Part shown: positions 7,966-16,296 of the stretch, one piece after another
Position numbering within the stretch: the first letter of the stretch is position 1
Layout: each line of letters starts with the position of its first letter
Assembly: GCA_964445305.1 (NCBI GenBank)
Contig: CAYUKK010000022.1
Span: forward strand, 1-64,000
Length of the DNA stretch: 64,000 nucleotides
Direction of reading: 5' to 3'
Source of the DNA: CAYUKK01 sp964445305
Lineage (GTDB): Bacteria > Acidobacteriota > Aminicenantia > Aminicenantales > UBA8522
Program-made: the position numbers and the translations under genes
The notes under the pieces: model-generated
The model's input: only the letters and a program-made list of their open reading frames with translations
What the model was told of the DNA's origin: nothing
Database searches by the model: none

Positions 7966-10002
7966 TTAGTACTCCGAAGAAAAGGCAATCCAGGGAAAGG
8001 ATGAAATCCTCAGCCGGGCGCAACCCATCGGAATCAAGGTTACATCTTCGACAGGCTGCGGCGAATTGATGGGGCTCTGCGGGAGCTTTCCGACCATCCG
8101 TCCTTCCGCCTTCCATTGAGGGAGGCGCTTCGCCTTGGCCTTGAGGACAATCGGCGCCCGCTCCGGCTCAAACGGCTGATAGGCAGGCGCCTCGTGTTTC
8201 ACTATCTCCACCGAAAGCTCCGGCCTTTCGGGGTCAAGGACCAGGCCATAATTCCACGGGCTTATGGGGAGAATTTCATAAGCTGGCCAATCGTCGGTTC
8301 CGCCGTAGCGGTTCCATTCTTCGGCAATCTTGAGGGAGAACCAGAGCGGACCCCGCCTGACCGAAACGGCGTTTCCTGTTTTCGGCCATTTTTTGACGCG
8401 GATTTTAGGAAAAAATTCCAGCCTCACCTGGTCGCCGTTTTTCCATTGCCGCGCCAGGACTGCATAATGACCTGGACGCAGCTCCGCCTCCTGTTTCCGA
8501 CCGTTGACTGAGATAGCCGCCTCCTCCGCCCAATCAGGGAGCCTCAGATAAAGAGGAAATTCGGCGGCCGATTCCGTCCAGATGGTGAAATCGATGACAT
8601 CGCCGAAAGGATACCAGGTGTCTTCCGAAATCCGAACCTCTTGTCCATTTCCCGCTTTGGCCCTGACCTCGGAAGGAGCATAGAGCACGGCGGCTAATCC
8701 GTTGTCCGGGGTGGCAAGCCAGAGATGCTCGGCAAAATAGGGCCAGCCAAAGGCAACGTTGTGCTGGCAGCAGCGGTAAGACCAGGGGTCATAGGAGACA
8801 AGCGTGCCCTCGTTCTGGAAATCGTGCTCGGCTGAGCTGTCGCAGGAGATTAGGTTCGGCGCCGTCAGATAATGGAGAGCCCGCAGGTCTGGAGTCATCG
8901 CCGCCGGAAGCGAATTAAAGGCAATCTCCTCGCAGCGGTCAGCGTAGCGAGTATTGCCCGTGATTTTCAACAGCGACTCGTGGCTGTGCATGAACTCGAC
9001 CATCGAGCAGGTTTCGGCGGCGTAGCGCGGGTCGGTGTGTCCGGGACGGATGTTCTCGTCGGCTCCGAACATGCCGCCCGGTTGCTGCCCGTACTCGCCC
9101 ATGAGGAGGCGGTAATTCTTTTCAACGATCTCAAGGTACTTCGGGTCCCTGGCCTGCTGGAAATAAACGCCGGGGTAGCGAATCCCCATGGTGATGTTGA
9201 CGCCGTGGTAAAACGAGCTCACTTCCCAATTCCTGTCCCTTTCCGGGCTGATGATATCACTTTCCCAGTCCGCTGTCCGTTCGTAGATCCGGCGGCCGAG
9301 GTCGAGGAGAAACCGCTCACCGGTCCGGTTGTAAAGCCAGTAAACGCTTTCCAGGTTTTCCCCACCGCGCAATTTCTGCCAGCTTCCTGGAAGGAGGTCG
9401 TCAACAGGAAGGTTCCACTCAAACCGAAAATACTTGGCCATGAACGGGATGACCCGCTCATCTCCGGTCGCTTCGTAAAGGCTCTGGAGACAGGCAAGGA
9501 CAAGCATGTTCGGCCACAGGTCCCGATTTTGACGGTTCTCCGGTGGGCCAAAATACCCGTCTTCCTGCTGGCTGCGGAAGACGATGTCCAGCCACTTTCT
9601 GGCGGTCGAAATAATCTCGGCGTCTTTGAGGATGTAGCCCAGGTCGCCATAGCCCTTAAGCCAGTAAGGCATCTCTTCCCAGCCGCGGCCTTTGAGCGTG
9701 ATCCATCCGGAGTCCTCTTTCAAAAATCGGCTCAACTCCGGCAGATGTCCCGTTAAGCCGTCTCTCATGAGCTGGAGCTGACTGAGGAGCCAGCCCTTCG
9801 GCGCGATGCTGCCGATGGGAAGCTTCACCAGCGGGCTCGGGGCGAGCGGAGCCCGATTGGACACATAGAAGCGGTTGACGGCCAGCGTCGGCGGAGACTT
9901 AACGACCCTGACCTCATTCTTCATCGGCTCCTTCCCCTTACTCCTGGCCAGGCCAAGAATCAAAAAAAGGAAAAGGGAGATGGCCAAGACGTTTTTGATC
10001 AT
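7966..10002 (-). CDS. Exported GH127 (DUF1680) glycoside hydrolase, beta-L-arabinofuranosidase-like
   Basis: A 678-residue protein with an N-terminal signal peptide (MIKNVLAISLFLFLILGLA). The catalytic zinc site of GH127 enzymes is a Glu-x-Cys pair plus a Cys-Cys pair, and both are present: AAETCS (about residues 330-332) and YRCCQHN (about 411-412), the same arrangement as in Bifidobacterium HypBA1. An (alpha/alpha)6 barrel region precedes these and beta-sandwich-like segments follow. The predicted reaction is removal of beta-L-arabinofuranose units from arabinan or glycoprotein glycans in the periplasm or outside the cell. The start at 10002 is chosen because it begins the signal peptide and has AAGGAGAAAG upstream; a longer frame to 10041 exists but lacks that context. 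The sugar specificity is inferred from family only. Confidence 0.87.
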   Translation of the reverse strand: MIKNVLAISLFLFLILGLARSKGKEPMKNEVRVVKSPPTLAVNRFYVSNRAPLAPSPLVKLPIGSIAPKGWLLSQLQLMRDGLTGHLPELSRFLKEDSGWITLKGRGWEEMPYWLKGYGDLGYILKDAEIISTARKWLDIVFRSQQEDGYFGPPENRQNRDLWPNMLVLACLQSLYEATGDERVIPFMAKYFRFEWNLPVDDLLPGSWQKLRGGENLESVYWLYNRTGERFLLDLGRRIYERTADWESDIISPERDRNWEVSSFYHGVNITMGIRYPGVYFQQARDPKYLEIVEKNYRLLMGEYGQQPGGMFGADENIRPGHTDPRYAAETCSMVEFMHSHESLLKITGNTRYADRCEEIAFNSLPAAMTPDLRALHYLTAPNLISCDSSAEHDFQNEGTLVSYDPWSYRCCQHNVAFGWPYFAEHLWLATPDNGLAAVLYAPSEVRAKAGNGQEVRISEDTWYPFGDVIDFTIWTESAAEFPLYLRLPDWAEEAAISVNGRKQEAELRPGHYAVLARQWKNGDQVRLEFFPKIRVKKWPKTGNAVSVRRGPLWFSLKIAEEWNRYGGTDDWPAYEILPISPWNYGLVLDPERPELSVEIVKHEAPAYQPFEPERAPIVLKAKAKRLPQWKAEGRMVGKLPQSPINSPQPVEDVTLIPMGCARLRISSFPWIAFSSEY

Positions 10003-10154
10003 CTTTCTTTCTCCTTGCTCAAAAGAAAGATACATTTCCACATCCGCTCCTCAAATCATTTCCGATAACTTCGGCCATGTCAACCCCCAAAAAAACTTGG
10101 TTCTTAGAGCGAGCAAAGAAGTTTTTCTTTTACCCTGTCCAAAGCGATTTATTC

Positions 10155-10160
10155 TATAAT
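10155..10160 (+). promoter_or_regulatory. TATAAT box immediately before the ceramidase-like gene
   Basis: A perfect TATAAT lies 9 nt before the ATG at 10170; transcription would start at or next to the start codon. No good -35 element at 16-18 nt is visible (the best is a weak TTTACC at 10129). Confidence 0.4.
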
Positions 10161-10169
10161 ATTTTTGCC

Positions 10170-11531
10170 ATGACCGAGGGCAAACTCCTGGCTGCCTTCG
10201 AAAAAGTCGAGATCACTCCCCGCTATTCTGTCCACCTGGGCGGATACTTCAACAAGAGAGTTTCCGAAGGCGTCCTCGACCCCCTTCATATGAGACTTGC
10301 CGCCCTATCAGACGGCGAGCACCGCTTTCTCTTTATCCAGGTCGAAAACTGCGCCATCTCCACCCCTGATGCTGAAGACATAAGGAACCGGATCGCCCGG
10401 GAGAGCGAATATCAAAAGCATGAGATCATGCTCTTCACCTCTCACATCCACACCGGACCTGACCTCATCGGGTTTTTTGGCCTGCCCAAAGAAAAAAGAT
10501 ACTTGGAAGACCTCAAGAGAATGGTCGTCGAGGCTGCCGTCCGACTGAATCCCCAGGCATCCGTCTCTCTTTCTTTCGCCAGAGCAACCTATGAACGTCT
10601 TGCCTATAACCGGCGCTGGGTGATGAAGGGCGGCGGCGTGGTTACCAACCCGCCGAAGAATTCAACGGAAAGGCTGAGGCCGGAGGGGGCGGTCGATCGA
10701 GAAGCGAATACAATCGTTTTTAAGGACGAAGGGGGAAGGATTCAGGCCCTGTTCGTCAATATCTCCAACCACACCGATACCATTGGCGGGAATATGATTT
10801 CAGCCGACTGGCCAGGGTTTATGGAAAGGCATCTGAATAAACTTCTGGAAACCGATATCCCCGTCTTTCTCTTTCTTGCCCCTCAGGGAAACATCAACCA
10901 CTTCGAGTTCGAGAGTGAGCGGGCGCAGACGAATTATCAAGAGGCGCAGCGGCTTGGCCGTGCCTATGCCGAGATCGTGGCGAGCTCCCTGACCCATCTG
11001 AAACCCCTTTCTTTGAAAGGGGGAGCGAGCCCGGCCCAAAGTCTTGAGGCGAGGGAAATCCTTCTTCCCATTCCCGCTCGGAAAATCTCCGCCGCCGAGA
11101 TAGAGAAGGCAGAGGAGATTCTATCTCGCAAAGAAGGGAGAAAAGAAAATCAAGGAAGACCATTAACTGCTGAAGACTTGGCTAAAAACCACGCCACGGT
11201 CGAGTGGCTTTTTGCCCGCGAGCTCGTGGAGCTGGCCAAAAACATGCCCAAAAACTACCGAGTACCCCTTCAGGCTGTCAAGCTGGGAAGCGTAGCGTTT
11301 GCCGCCATTCCGGGCGAGCCTTTTGTCGAAGTTGGACTCGAGCTCAAAAACATTGCTCCCTTCGAGCTTGTCTTTCCCGTTGCCCTTGCCAACGGCTATT
11401 TCGGCTACATTCCCCTCCGGAAGAATTTTGGCCGCGGCGGATACGAAACCCGGACAAGCTCGGCGAGTTTTCTCGCTGAGGATGCCGCGGACCGCATCCT
11501 CGAAGCTTTCCGTTTCCTCCTCGCCTTTTAA
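10170..11531 (+). CDS. Neutral/alkaline ceramidase-like hydrolase
   Basis: A 453-residue protein resembling the N-terminal catalytic domain of neutral/alkaline non-lysosomal ceramidases. Family landmarks are the opening AAFEKVEITPRYSVHLGGY, SHIHTGPDL (zinc-binding HxH and nearby residues), NHTDTIGGNMISADWPG and the APQGNINHF segment. In characterised relatives this domain is a zinc amidase; here ceramide is only one candidate amide substrate, since many bacterial members act on unknown compounds. No signal peptide is seen with this start. The open frame extends upstream to an ATG at 10077, but homology-like sequence begins at MTEGK and a TATAAT box lies between the two, so 10170 is preferred. 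It lies between GH127 and PIG-L genes, both on the other strand. Confidence 0.8.
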   Translation: MTEGKLLAAFEKVEITPRYSVHLGGYFNKRVSEGVLDPLHMRLAALSDGEHRFLFIQVENCAISTPDAEDIRNRIARESEYQKHEIMLFTSHIHTGPDLIGFFGLPKEKRYLEDLKRMVVEAAVRLNPQASVSLSFARATYERLAYNRRWVMKGGGVVTNPPKNSTERLRPEGAVDREANTIVFKDEGGRIQALFVNISNHTDTIGGNMISADWPGFMERHLNKLLETDIPVFLFLAPQGNINHFEFESERAQTNYQEAQRLGRAYAEIVASSLTHLKPLSLKGGASPAQSLEAREILLPIPARKISAAEIEKAEEILSRKEGRKENQGRPLTAEDLAKNHATVEWLFARELVELAKNMPKNYRVPLQAVKLGSVAFAAIPGEPFVEVGLELKNIAPFELVFPVALANGYFGYIPLRKNFGRGGYETRTSSASFLAEDAADRILEAFRFLLAF

Positions 11532-11585
11532 GCCGACGGCGGCTCCTTTTTTATAGATGCCCAAGGAAAAGAGAGGCTAAGCCCA

Positions 11586-12359
11586 TCAAGCCGTTTTTGG
11601 GGGCGAAAAACAGAGCGGACCGAGGGCTTCCTGGAGCGGCCGGATATCCGTCGCCGCATATCCCAGATGGCTGTGCTGGCGCCACCCCTCGGCGTACTCA
11701 AACCGCCCCGACATGGCCCCGACTTTCCGGCTCATGTCCTTCATCGTGATGAGATAGGAATCCAGGCCCTGGCTTTTGTCCAGCCAGTCTTTCTGGCTGG
11801 CATGATGAGCCAGGAAATTCGCCTTTCGGTCAATGACCGAGGTAATGTCCACATAAAATTCTGGAACGACGGGCTCCCTGACCATATCCGTCAAGCCATA
11901 GGGAAGAGCATGGTAGAGAGCCGTGTCTTTGAGAATGGGGGGCCGCGGTGGGTTGGTGTCGTAATTGCGCATGGTCCGGACAAAAAGCGCCGTCGTGGCA
12001 ATCCTGGCCGCGTTCATGTGATCCTCCATATAGTCCCGCAACGACAGGGTCAGGACAAGGTCAGGCTTGACTTCCCGGATGACGGCCGCTACCCGGCTGA
12101 TGAGGTCCTGAGTATAAAAGACAGCCAAGTCGTCGACGATGCTCTCGTGATAGACAGCTCCGATGGATGAAGCAGCGCGGATACTCTCCTCCCGTCTGAT
12201 ACGGATGATTTCCTCTTTCGGGTGGACTTCTGTGCCGCAACTTCCGTTGGCGATATTCATGTAGTGGAGCTCATGACCGCTATCCTTAAGGAGAAGCAGC
12301 GTTCCGCCCATCATGAACTCAATATCGTCAGGATGGCTACCGATGGCGAAAATAACCAT
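11586..12359 (-). CDS. PIG-L/LmbE family deacetylase
   Basis: A 257-residue zinc amidase of the GlcNAc-PI de-N-acetylase (PIG-L/LmbE) family. The zinc site is shown by GSHPDDIE near residues 7-14 and by the second histidine region DYMEDHMNAAR. Family members remove acetyl groups from N-acetylglucosaminyl compounds in glycolipids, mycothiol-type or bacillithiol-type thiols, or antibiotics. The start at 12359 has a strong ribosome site (GAGGAGGGAAG) that lies inside the end of the upstream decayed gene, with which it overlaps by 23 nt. It therefore remains translatable although its upstream neighbour is broken. The substrate is unknown. Confidence 0.88.
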   Translation of the reverse strand: MVIFAIGSHPDDIEFMMGGTLLLLKDSGHELHYMNIANGSCGTEVHPKEEIIRIRREESIRAASSIGAVYHESIVDDLAVFYTQDLISRVAAVIREVKPDLVLTLSLRDYMEDHMNAARIATTALFVRTMRNYDTNPPRPPILKDTALYHALPYGLTDMVREPVVPEFYVDITSVIDRKANFLAHHASQKDWLDKSQGLDSYLITMKDMSRKVGAMSGRFEYAEGWRQHSHLGYAATDIRPLQEALGPLCFSPPKTA

Positions 12360-12972
12360 CTTCCCTCCTCAGTCCATCTATGCTTTTAGCCGCCGCTTCC
12401 TTCCTCATGGCGACTTTGACTCTCCTGCCACTCCTCTGCCCCGACAAGAGGAATGATCCAGCATAGGCCGCGGCGACTTTTTCGAAAGCGGCAATCATGA
12501 GCTCAACATGCCTCTCCGTGTAAACGGGGTGAGTGAAAAAGGAAATGGTCCGGTCGCTCAGCCAGTGAGCAGTTGGGCAACGGACGGCCGAATAATCGAC
12601 CCGACGCGCCGGCAGATTCCAGGAGGCAAACCTTTCAGGCTCAGCCAGTCCGATGGCCGACTGGACTTCGGTCATCCGATAGTTAAACCCGACACGAGTA
12701 TGGATGTGCATCAGCTTGGATTCAAGCTCGAGAAGGTTAAGTCTTTTCTGCACGTCATAACCATGGTCCCGGAACGACCGGCAGCGCCAGGCAAGGTCCT
12801 CGTCATCGGTGATGACAGCGCCTCCTTCGCCGGCCGTCGTAAAATGCTTGCTCTGGCAAAAGCTGCCGGGGACTGGGGATAACCTCTTCCGACCGCAACC
12901 AAACCCTTCCCTGGCAAGGCGGCTTTCCGCGATTCCACCAAACCCGACAATGGCGTACCGAATGGCCCTCAT
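12337..12972 (-). pseudogene. Chimeric remnant: oxidoreductase N-terminus joined to DegT/DnrJ aminotransferase fragments
   Basis: The 211-codon frame starts with MRAIRYAIVGFGGIAESRLA, which reads as the Rossmann start of a GFO/IDH/MocA oxidoreductase, for only about 30 residues. It then switches to the lysine region of a DegT/DnrJ/EryC1 sugar aminotransferase (SKHFTTAGEGGAVITDDEDL, with the PLP lysine in SK), continues through FNYRMTEVQSAIGLAEPERF, and jumps from SWNLPARR to the extreme C-terminal FTHPVYTERHVELMIAAFEKV. Compared with the usual 370-430 residues, the first ~190 residues and another ~80-100 inner residues of the aminotransferase are missing. I read this as a gene pair collapsed by at least two deletions that happen to stay in frame. 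Function is very unlikely. The dispersed repeat lies about 120 bp upstream. Confidence 0.72.
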
Positions 12973-13090
12973 AGGACTCTCTCAGTCTTACCCAGCCGCA
13001 CCGAAAAGCGCGACCAGATTCCCAAGTTTATTCAAGCTGGCGAGATGATGTCAAACCCGGGTTGCCTCATGAGAAAATGTACCCAATGGG

Positions 13091-13425
13091 TCCCGAAATT
13101 GCCGATCAAAGCACCCGACGGGTCCTCTCGTGGTTCACCCCCGGCCAGGCTCGGAGTTGGGATTGCGAAGCCCGCTCGTTTCCCCAGCGAGGAAACTCGC
13201 TCCGACGCAGCCTTCGCTCTTCTCTCGCTTGGCTCGAAAAACCATGCCCGCTCAGGCTTCGACGGGCTTTCTCACCCCAGCCCCTCGCCTGTTTCCCCCA
13301 ATTCACTAAGGCGAATTAAAGGGGCCTAGATCAAACATCGGGAGAGTGCATGTGGAGGCTCGGGGTTGGGATTGCGAAGCACGCTCGGGTCGGCGGGCCC
13401 CCGAACCACGCCACCCCTCGGGTGC
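13091..13425 (+). repeat. Dispersed intergenic repeat, long copy A
   Basis: About 335 bp matching, in inverted orientation, the sequence at 32866-33176. A 201-bp inner block (13106-13306) differs from its partner (32960-33160) at only about 10 positions. It contains the palindromic core ACCCGACGGGT (13113-13123). Copy A carries about 25-30 bp near 13385-13415 not present in copy B but present in the short copy at 2.9 kb. It occupies most of the 612-bp gap between glnA and the chimeric pseudogene; nothing else is apparent in that gap. The 66-codon frame inside it is discussed under findings and is not called as a gene. Confidence 0.85.
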
Positions 13426-13584
13426 GGGCGTGTTAATTTAGGTTTCTTTACTGCGGGAACTTCAACCATGCGTCCAGGCCTCTGCCTTCAGGATGTCAAG
13501 TGCCCCAATACGTCATCATTACTTAAGTTTTTCTGCTTCCTGAGGACCTTGTGGGCTGATTGGATAGTTGATAATACCGCCTTC

Positions 13585-14991
13585 TCAGAGGAAGGGTAGG
13601 TACTTTCGAACCTCGAAGTCGCTGACTTGTTTTTCGAATTCGCGGGAGACGTTGATGTTGTATTCTTCTATTTCTGCCTTCTTATTGGCGATAAACGTCT
13701 TGAAGATATGGTCGCCCAGCGTTTCCCGCATCAGCTCACTTTTTTCCATCAGCTTGACTGCTTCCTCGAGGTTCCGGGGAAGAACATGGATGTCCAATTT
13801 TTTTTGTCTGGCGCCGGACATCTTATAGATATTTTCTTCCACCGGGTCGGGAAGAGGATAGCCTTCCTTGACTCCTTTTAGCCCGGCCATGAGCATGGTG
13901 GCAAAAGCCAGGTAGAGGTTGCACGCCGGGTCGGGCGAGCGGAGCTCAACCCGGGTCGCCGACTCTTTGCCCGGTTGGTACTCGGGCACGCGGATGTAGG
14001 CCGACCTGTTCCTTTGTCCCCAGGCGATGTAAACCGGAGCTTCATAACCTTCGATCAAACGCTTATAGGAATTCACCCACTGGCTGAGCACGGCTGAAAT
14101 CTCCCGCGCGTGTTTCATCAACCCGGCCATGTAATGGTAAGCGAAGTCGGAAAGGTGGTACTTGTTGCGGGGGGCAAAAAAGATGTTTTTCCCTTCCTTC
14201 CAGATGGACTGGTGGACATGCATGCCGCTGCCGTTCTGACCGTTGAGGGGTTTGGGCATGAAGGTAGCATGGAGGTTGTGCATGCGGCATACCTTCTTGA
14301 CCATGTACCGGAAGAGCATGCCGATGTCGGCCATGTCTAGGGCATTCTGGTATTTCAAGTCAATTTCATGCTGGCCGTGGGCGACCTCATGGTGGTCGTA
14401 TTCAGATTCGATGCCCATCTTCTTGAGGAGGAGCTGGACTTCCTTACGGATGCCGCCGTGCTTTCCGCTAAAGAAATAGCCACCGACGTCCGTCAAGCTT
14501 GTGTCCCGGTCGCTGGGGAAAATGAAAAACTCGAGCTCTGGCCCGACTTTGAAATCTTCCACTCCGTATTCTTCCCGTGCGCGCTGGAGTGTTCTCTTGA
14601 GGATGGAGCGGGAGTCCCCTTCGTAGGGGCGGCCTTCTGGGGTCAGGATGTCGCCGAACATGATTGCTTCTCGCCAGCGGATTTCCTCAGAAAAGCCGAC
14701 ATACTCCCACGGCAAGACACGGAAGGTCCGTGCTTCAGGCTTGATGATCAAATCGCTTTCTTCAATGCGCACAAACCCCTCGACCGATGAACCGTCAAAG
14801 CCCTTGCCCTCGCGAAAGGCTTTTTCCAGCTCCTCGCTGGGAAAGGCGAAATCCATCGGCCGACCGAGGATGTCGGGGAAATGGAGGCGGATAAATTCCA
14901 CCCGGTTAGCCGGGTTGAGGACATACTCAAGGACTTCCTCCTCCGTCTCAAAGCCGTACCCTTGGTCAGCCGGTCTTAAAGGTTTAGTCAT
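13585..14991 (-). CDS. glnA: Glutamine synthetase type I (GSI-alpha-like)
   Basis: A 468-residue type I glutamine synthetase, forming glutamine from glutamate, ammonia and ATP in the cytoplasm. Family landmarks include FDGSSVEGF near the N-terminus, ELEFFIF, HEVAHGQHEIDLKY, NGQNGSGMHVHQS, NRSAYIRVP and RVELRSPDPACNLYLAFA. The C-terminal segment runs ENIYKMSGARQKKLDI and lacks the NLYDLPP-type adenylylation site of GSI-beta enzymes, so control by GlnE-type adenylylation is unlikely. The start has a strong ribosome site (AAAAGGAGGTTTCC). It is divergent from an Lrp/AsnC regulator across a 215-bp AT-rich region, which suggests regulation by that protein. Confidence 0.96.
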   Translation of the reverse strand: MTKPLRPADQGYGFETEEEVLEYVLNPANRVEFIRLHFPDILGRPMDFAFPSEELEKAFREGKGFDGSSVEGFVRIEESDLIIKPEARTFRVLPWEYVGFSEEIRWREAIMFGDILTPEGRPYEGDSRSILKRTLQRAREEYGVEDFKVGPELEFFIFPSDRDTSLTDVGGYFFSGKHGGIRKEVQLLLKKMGIESEYDHHEVAHGQHEIDLKYQNALDMADIGMLFRYMVKKVCRMHNLHATFMPKPLNGQNGSGMHVHQSIWKEGKNIFFAPRNKYHLSDFAYHYMAGLMKHAREISAVLSQWVNSYKRLIEGYEAPVYIAWGQRNRSAYIRVPEYQPGKESATRVELRSPDPACNLYLAFATMLMAGLKGVKEGYPLPDPVEENIYKMSGARQKKLDIHVLPRNLEEAVKLMEKSELMRETLGDHIFKTFIANKKAEIEEYNINVSREFEKQVSDFEVRKYLPFL

Positions 14992-15029
14992 GGAAACCTC
15001 CTTTTAATCAAAGAATAGAAACTATTTTG

Positions 15030-15058
15030 TTGACCTTGCCTCGCTCTTCGATTAGGAT
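15030..15058 (+). promoter_or_regulatory. Possible promoter for the Lrp/AsnC regulator
   Basis: TTGACC (15030-15035), 17-nt spacer, TAGGAT (15053-15058), pointing towards the regulator gene. It would give a ~145-nt leader that includes the AT-rich inverted repeat at 15119-15154, consistent with autoregulation. Confidence 0.4.
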
Positions 15059-15118
15059 TATTGAGGACGGGTAAAAGAACCGAGCCCATGTTAACATTTG
15101 CACATTATTTTATAAATA

Positions 15119-15154
15119 AATATTTTAATTGTCAATGGGATAATTAAAAATATT
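15119..15154. promoter_or_regulatory. AT-rich inverted repeat, candidate Lrp/AsnC operator
   Basis: AATATTTTAATT (15119-15130) and AATTAAAAATATT (15142-15154) form an inverted repeat with one extra base in one arm, separated by 11 nt. It lies in the glnA/lrp divergent region, the most AT-rich stretch of the window. Lrp/AsnC proteins bind AT-rich imperfect palindromes, often in front of their own genes. Confidence 0.45.
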
Positions 15155-15206
15155 ATCATATGATTTAAAATAATTGTGATTTATTAACCATTTAACGGAG
15201 GGGGAA

Positions 15207-15650
15207 ATGATTGACGAGCTCGAAGAAAAAATCATCAGGGTGATGAATGAGAATGCCCGAAAGAGCTTCCGGGAGATTGCCAAAGTAGTGGGAACTTCGC
15301 CCACGGCCGTGATCAATAAGGTTAAACGACTCGAAAGCGCTGGCGTCATCAAGGGGTATATCCCTGTTGTCAATCCAGAACACTTTGGACTTGACCTCAT
15401 GGCCATTATCGCCCTGCGCATCTCCAAGGGAAAACTGCTCGAGACTCAGCACAAGATTTCTGAGGATCGGCGAGTAACCGCTGTCTACGATATCACCGGA
15501 GAATGGGATTCTCTCGTCATCGGTCTATTCAGGGGCCGGGATGACCTTAATGATTTTATCAAGGGAATTCTCTCTTTACCTTACGTGGATAGGACAGTCA
15601 CTCACCTTGTCCTCAATGTCGTCAAGGAAGAGAAGCGGGTGATGATTTAA
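15207..15650 (+). CDS. Lrp/AsnC family transcriptional regulator
   Basis: A 147-residue regulator. An N-terminal helix-turn-helix (IDELEEKIIRVMNENARKSF, then REIAKVVGTSPTAVINKVKRLE, residues ~2-50) is followed by the RAM/effector domain (LMAIIALRIS, VYDITGEWDSLVIGLFRG, residues ~70-140), the standard Lrp/AsnC plan. The start has GGAGG just upstream. Such proteins sense amino acids or related metabolites through the RAM domain. Its position divergent from glutamine synthetase and upstream of S-adenosylmethionine decarboxylase points to control of nitrogen or amino-acid metabolism, which is an inference. Confidence 0.93.
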   Translation: MIDELEEKIIRVMNENARKSFREIAKVVGTSPTAVINKVKRLESAGVIKGYIPVVNPEHFGLDLMAIIALRISKGKLLETQHKISEDRRVTAVYDITGEWDSLVIGLFRGRDDLNDFIKGILSLPYVDRTVTHLVLNVVKEEKRVMI

Positions 15651-15661
15651 TGAGAAATATC

Positions 15662-15690
15662 TTGACAGGGGGAAATATATCTCCTAACTT
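15662..15690 (+). promoter_or_regulatory. Promoter for S-adenosylmethionine decarboxylase gene
   Basis: TTGACA (15662-15667), 17-nt spacer, TAACTT (15685-15690), starting 12 nt after the regulator's stop codon. It indicates that speD has its own promoter rather than relying only on read-through. Confidence 0.5.
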
Positions 15691-15715
15691 ATAAATTTCA
15701 GGAAGGAGAGGAGAA

Positions 15716-16159
15716 ATGGACAAAGAAATCCACGCCACTCTGGGTCGGCATTATATCGTCGAAGCGTCGGGTTGCGACCCGAAAATCATCGGCAGTGTCG
15801 AGAAAGTGCAGCAAATTCTTGTCAAAGCCGCGGAAGTAGCCGGGGCCCAGGTTTGGTCCATTTCCTTCAGCAAGTTCCCTCCCCAAGGAGTGAGTGGAGT
15901 TGTAGTCATCTCGGAATCCCATATCTCCACCCACACATGGCCAGAGTATGGTTATGTAGCGCTGGATATATATACTTGCGGTCGGCATGTTGACCCGGAG
16001 AAGGCGGTCGTGTTTGCCGTTGAAGCTTTCGGTTCCTCAACCTCCCATATCACCGAGATTACCCGAGGGCTCGATGAGGGAGATTCGATTTATTATCACA
16101 GCCTCGTCACCTGGGAGGAAGATTTCGAGAGGGGGCAATCGAAGAAGACCGCACCATAA
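15716..16159 (+). CDS. speD: S-adenosylmethionine decarboxylase proenzyme
   Basis: A 147-residue proenzyme of the short bacterial/archaeal class (SpeH/SpeD class 1B). It cleaves itself between Glu67 and Ser68 in SESHISTHTWPE, and the new N-terminal serine becomes the pyruvoyl cofactor. It decarboxylates S-adenosylmethionine to give the aminopropyl donor for spermidine synthesis. Other conserved parts are LGRHYIVEASGCD at the start and GYVALDIYTCG after the cleavage site. The start has GGAAGGAGAGGAG. No spermidine synthase gene is nearby in this window. Length and motifs match the family, so the call is firm. Confidence 0.96.
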   Translation: MDKEIHATLGRHYIVEASGCDPKIIGSVEKVQQILVKAAEVAGAQVWSISFSKFPPQGVSGVVVISESHISTHTWPEYGYVALDIYTCGRHVDPEKAVVFAVEAFGSSTSHITEITRGLDEGDSIYYHSLVTWEEDFERGQSKKTAP

Positions 16160-16191
16160 CCGCGCCTTTTATCGGGTTCGGGTTGCTGGTT

Positions 16192-16206
16192 GTAAAAATA
16201 TTTTAC
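16192..16206. promoter_or_regulatory. Inverted repeat, candidate activator site upstream of M1 peptidase
   Basis: GTAAAA-ATA-TTTTAC is a perfect 6-bp inverted repeat with a 3-nt centre. It lies about 75-90 nt before the start expected from the sigma-54-like promoter at 16255-16271, the usual distance for an NtrC-type enhancer site. It could instead be a weak hairpin after speD. Confidence 0.35.
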
Positions 16207-16254
16207 GCGCCGAGCATTTTTTTTATCTCACGGGGGAAGAAAACCAGGCCAATC

Positions 16255-16271
16255 TTGGCACAAAAAATGCT
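16255..16271 (+). promoter_or_regulatory. Sigma-54-like (-24/-12) promoter for M1 peptidase
   Basis: TTGGCAC followed by AAAAAATGCT keeps the invariant GG (16257-16258) and GC (16269-16270) exactly 10 nt apart and matches most of the TTGGCACG-N4-TTGCT consensus. A sigma-54-type activator is encoded 2.7 kb away at 19034-20419. Confidence 0.5.
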
Positions 16272-16281
16272 CTCTATTTTC

Positions 16282-16290
16282 TGGTATAAT
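16282..16290 (+). promoter_or_regulatory. Extended -10 promoter element abutting M1 peptidase start
   Basis: TGGTATAAT (TG at 16282, TATAAT 16285-16290) ends 6 nt before the GTG start at 16297. Transcription from it would start at the start codon. It overlaps the start region of the sigma-54-like promoter, so one of the two may be fortuitous. Confidence 0.4.
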
Positions 16291-16296
16291 AAATAA

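Noticed and set aside
13106..13306. 66-codon frame inside repeat copy A (and its twin at 32960-33160)
   Set aside because: Most differences between the copies are nonsynonymous and no ribosome site is present; treated as part of the repeat, not a gene.
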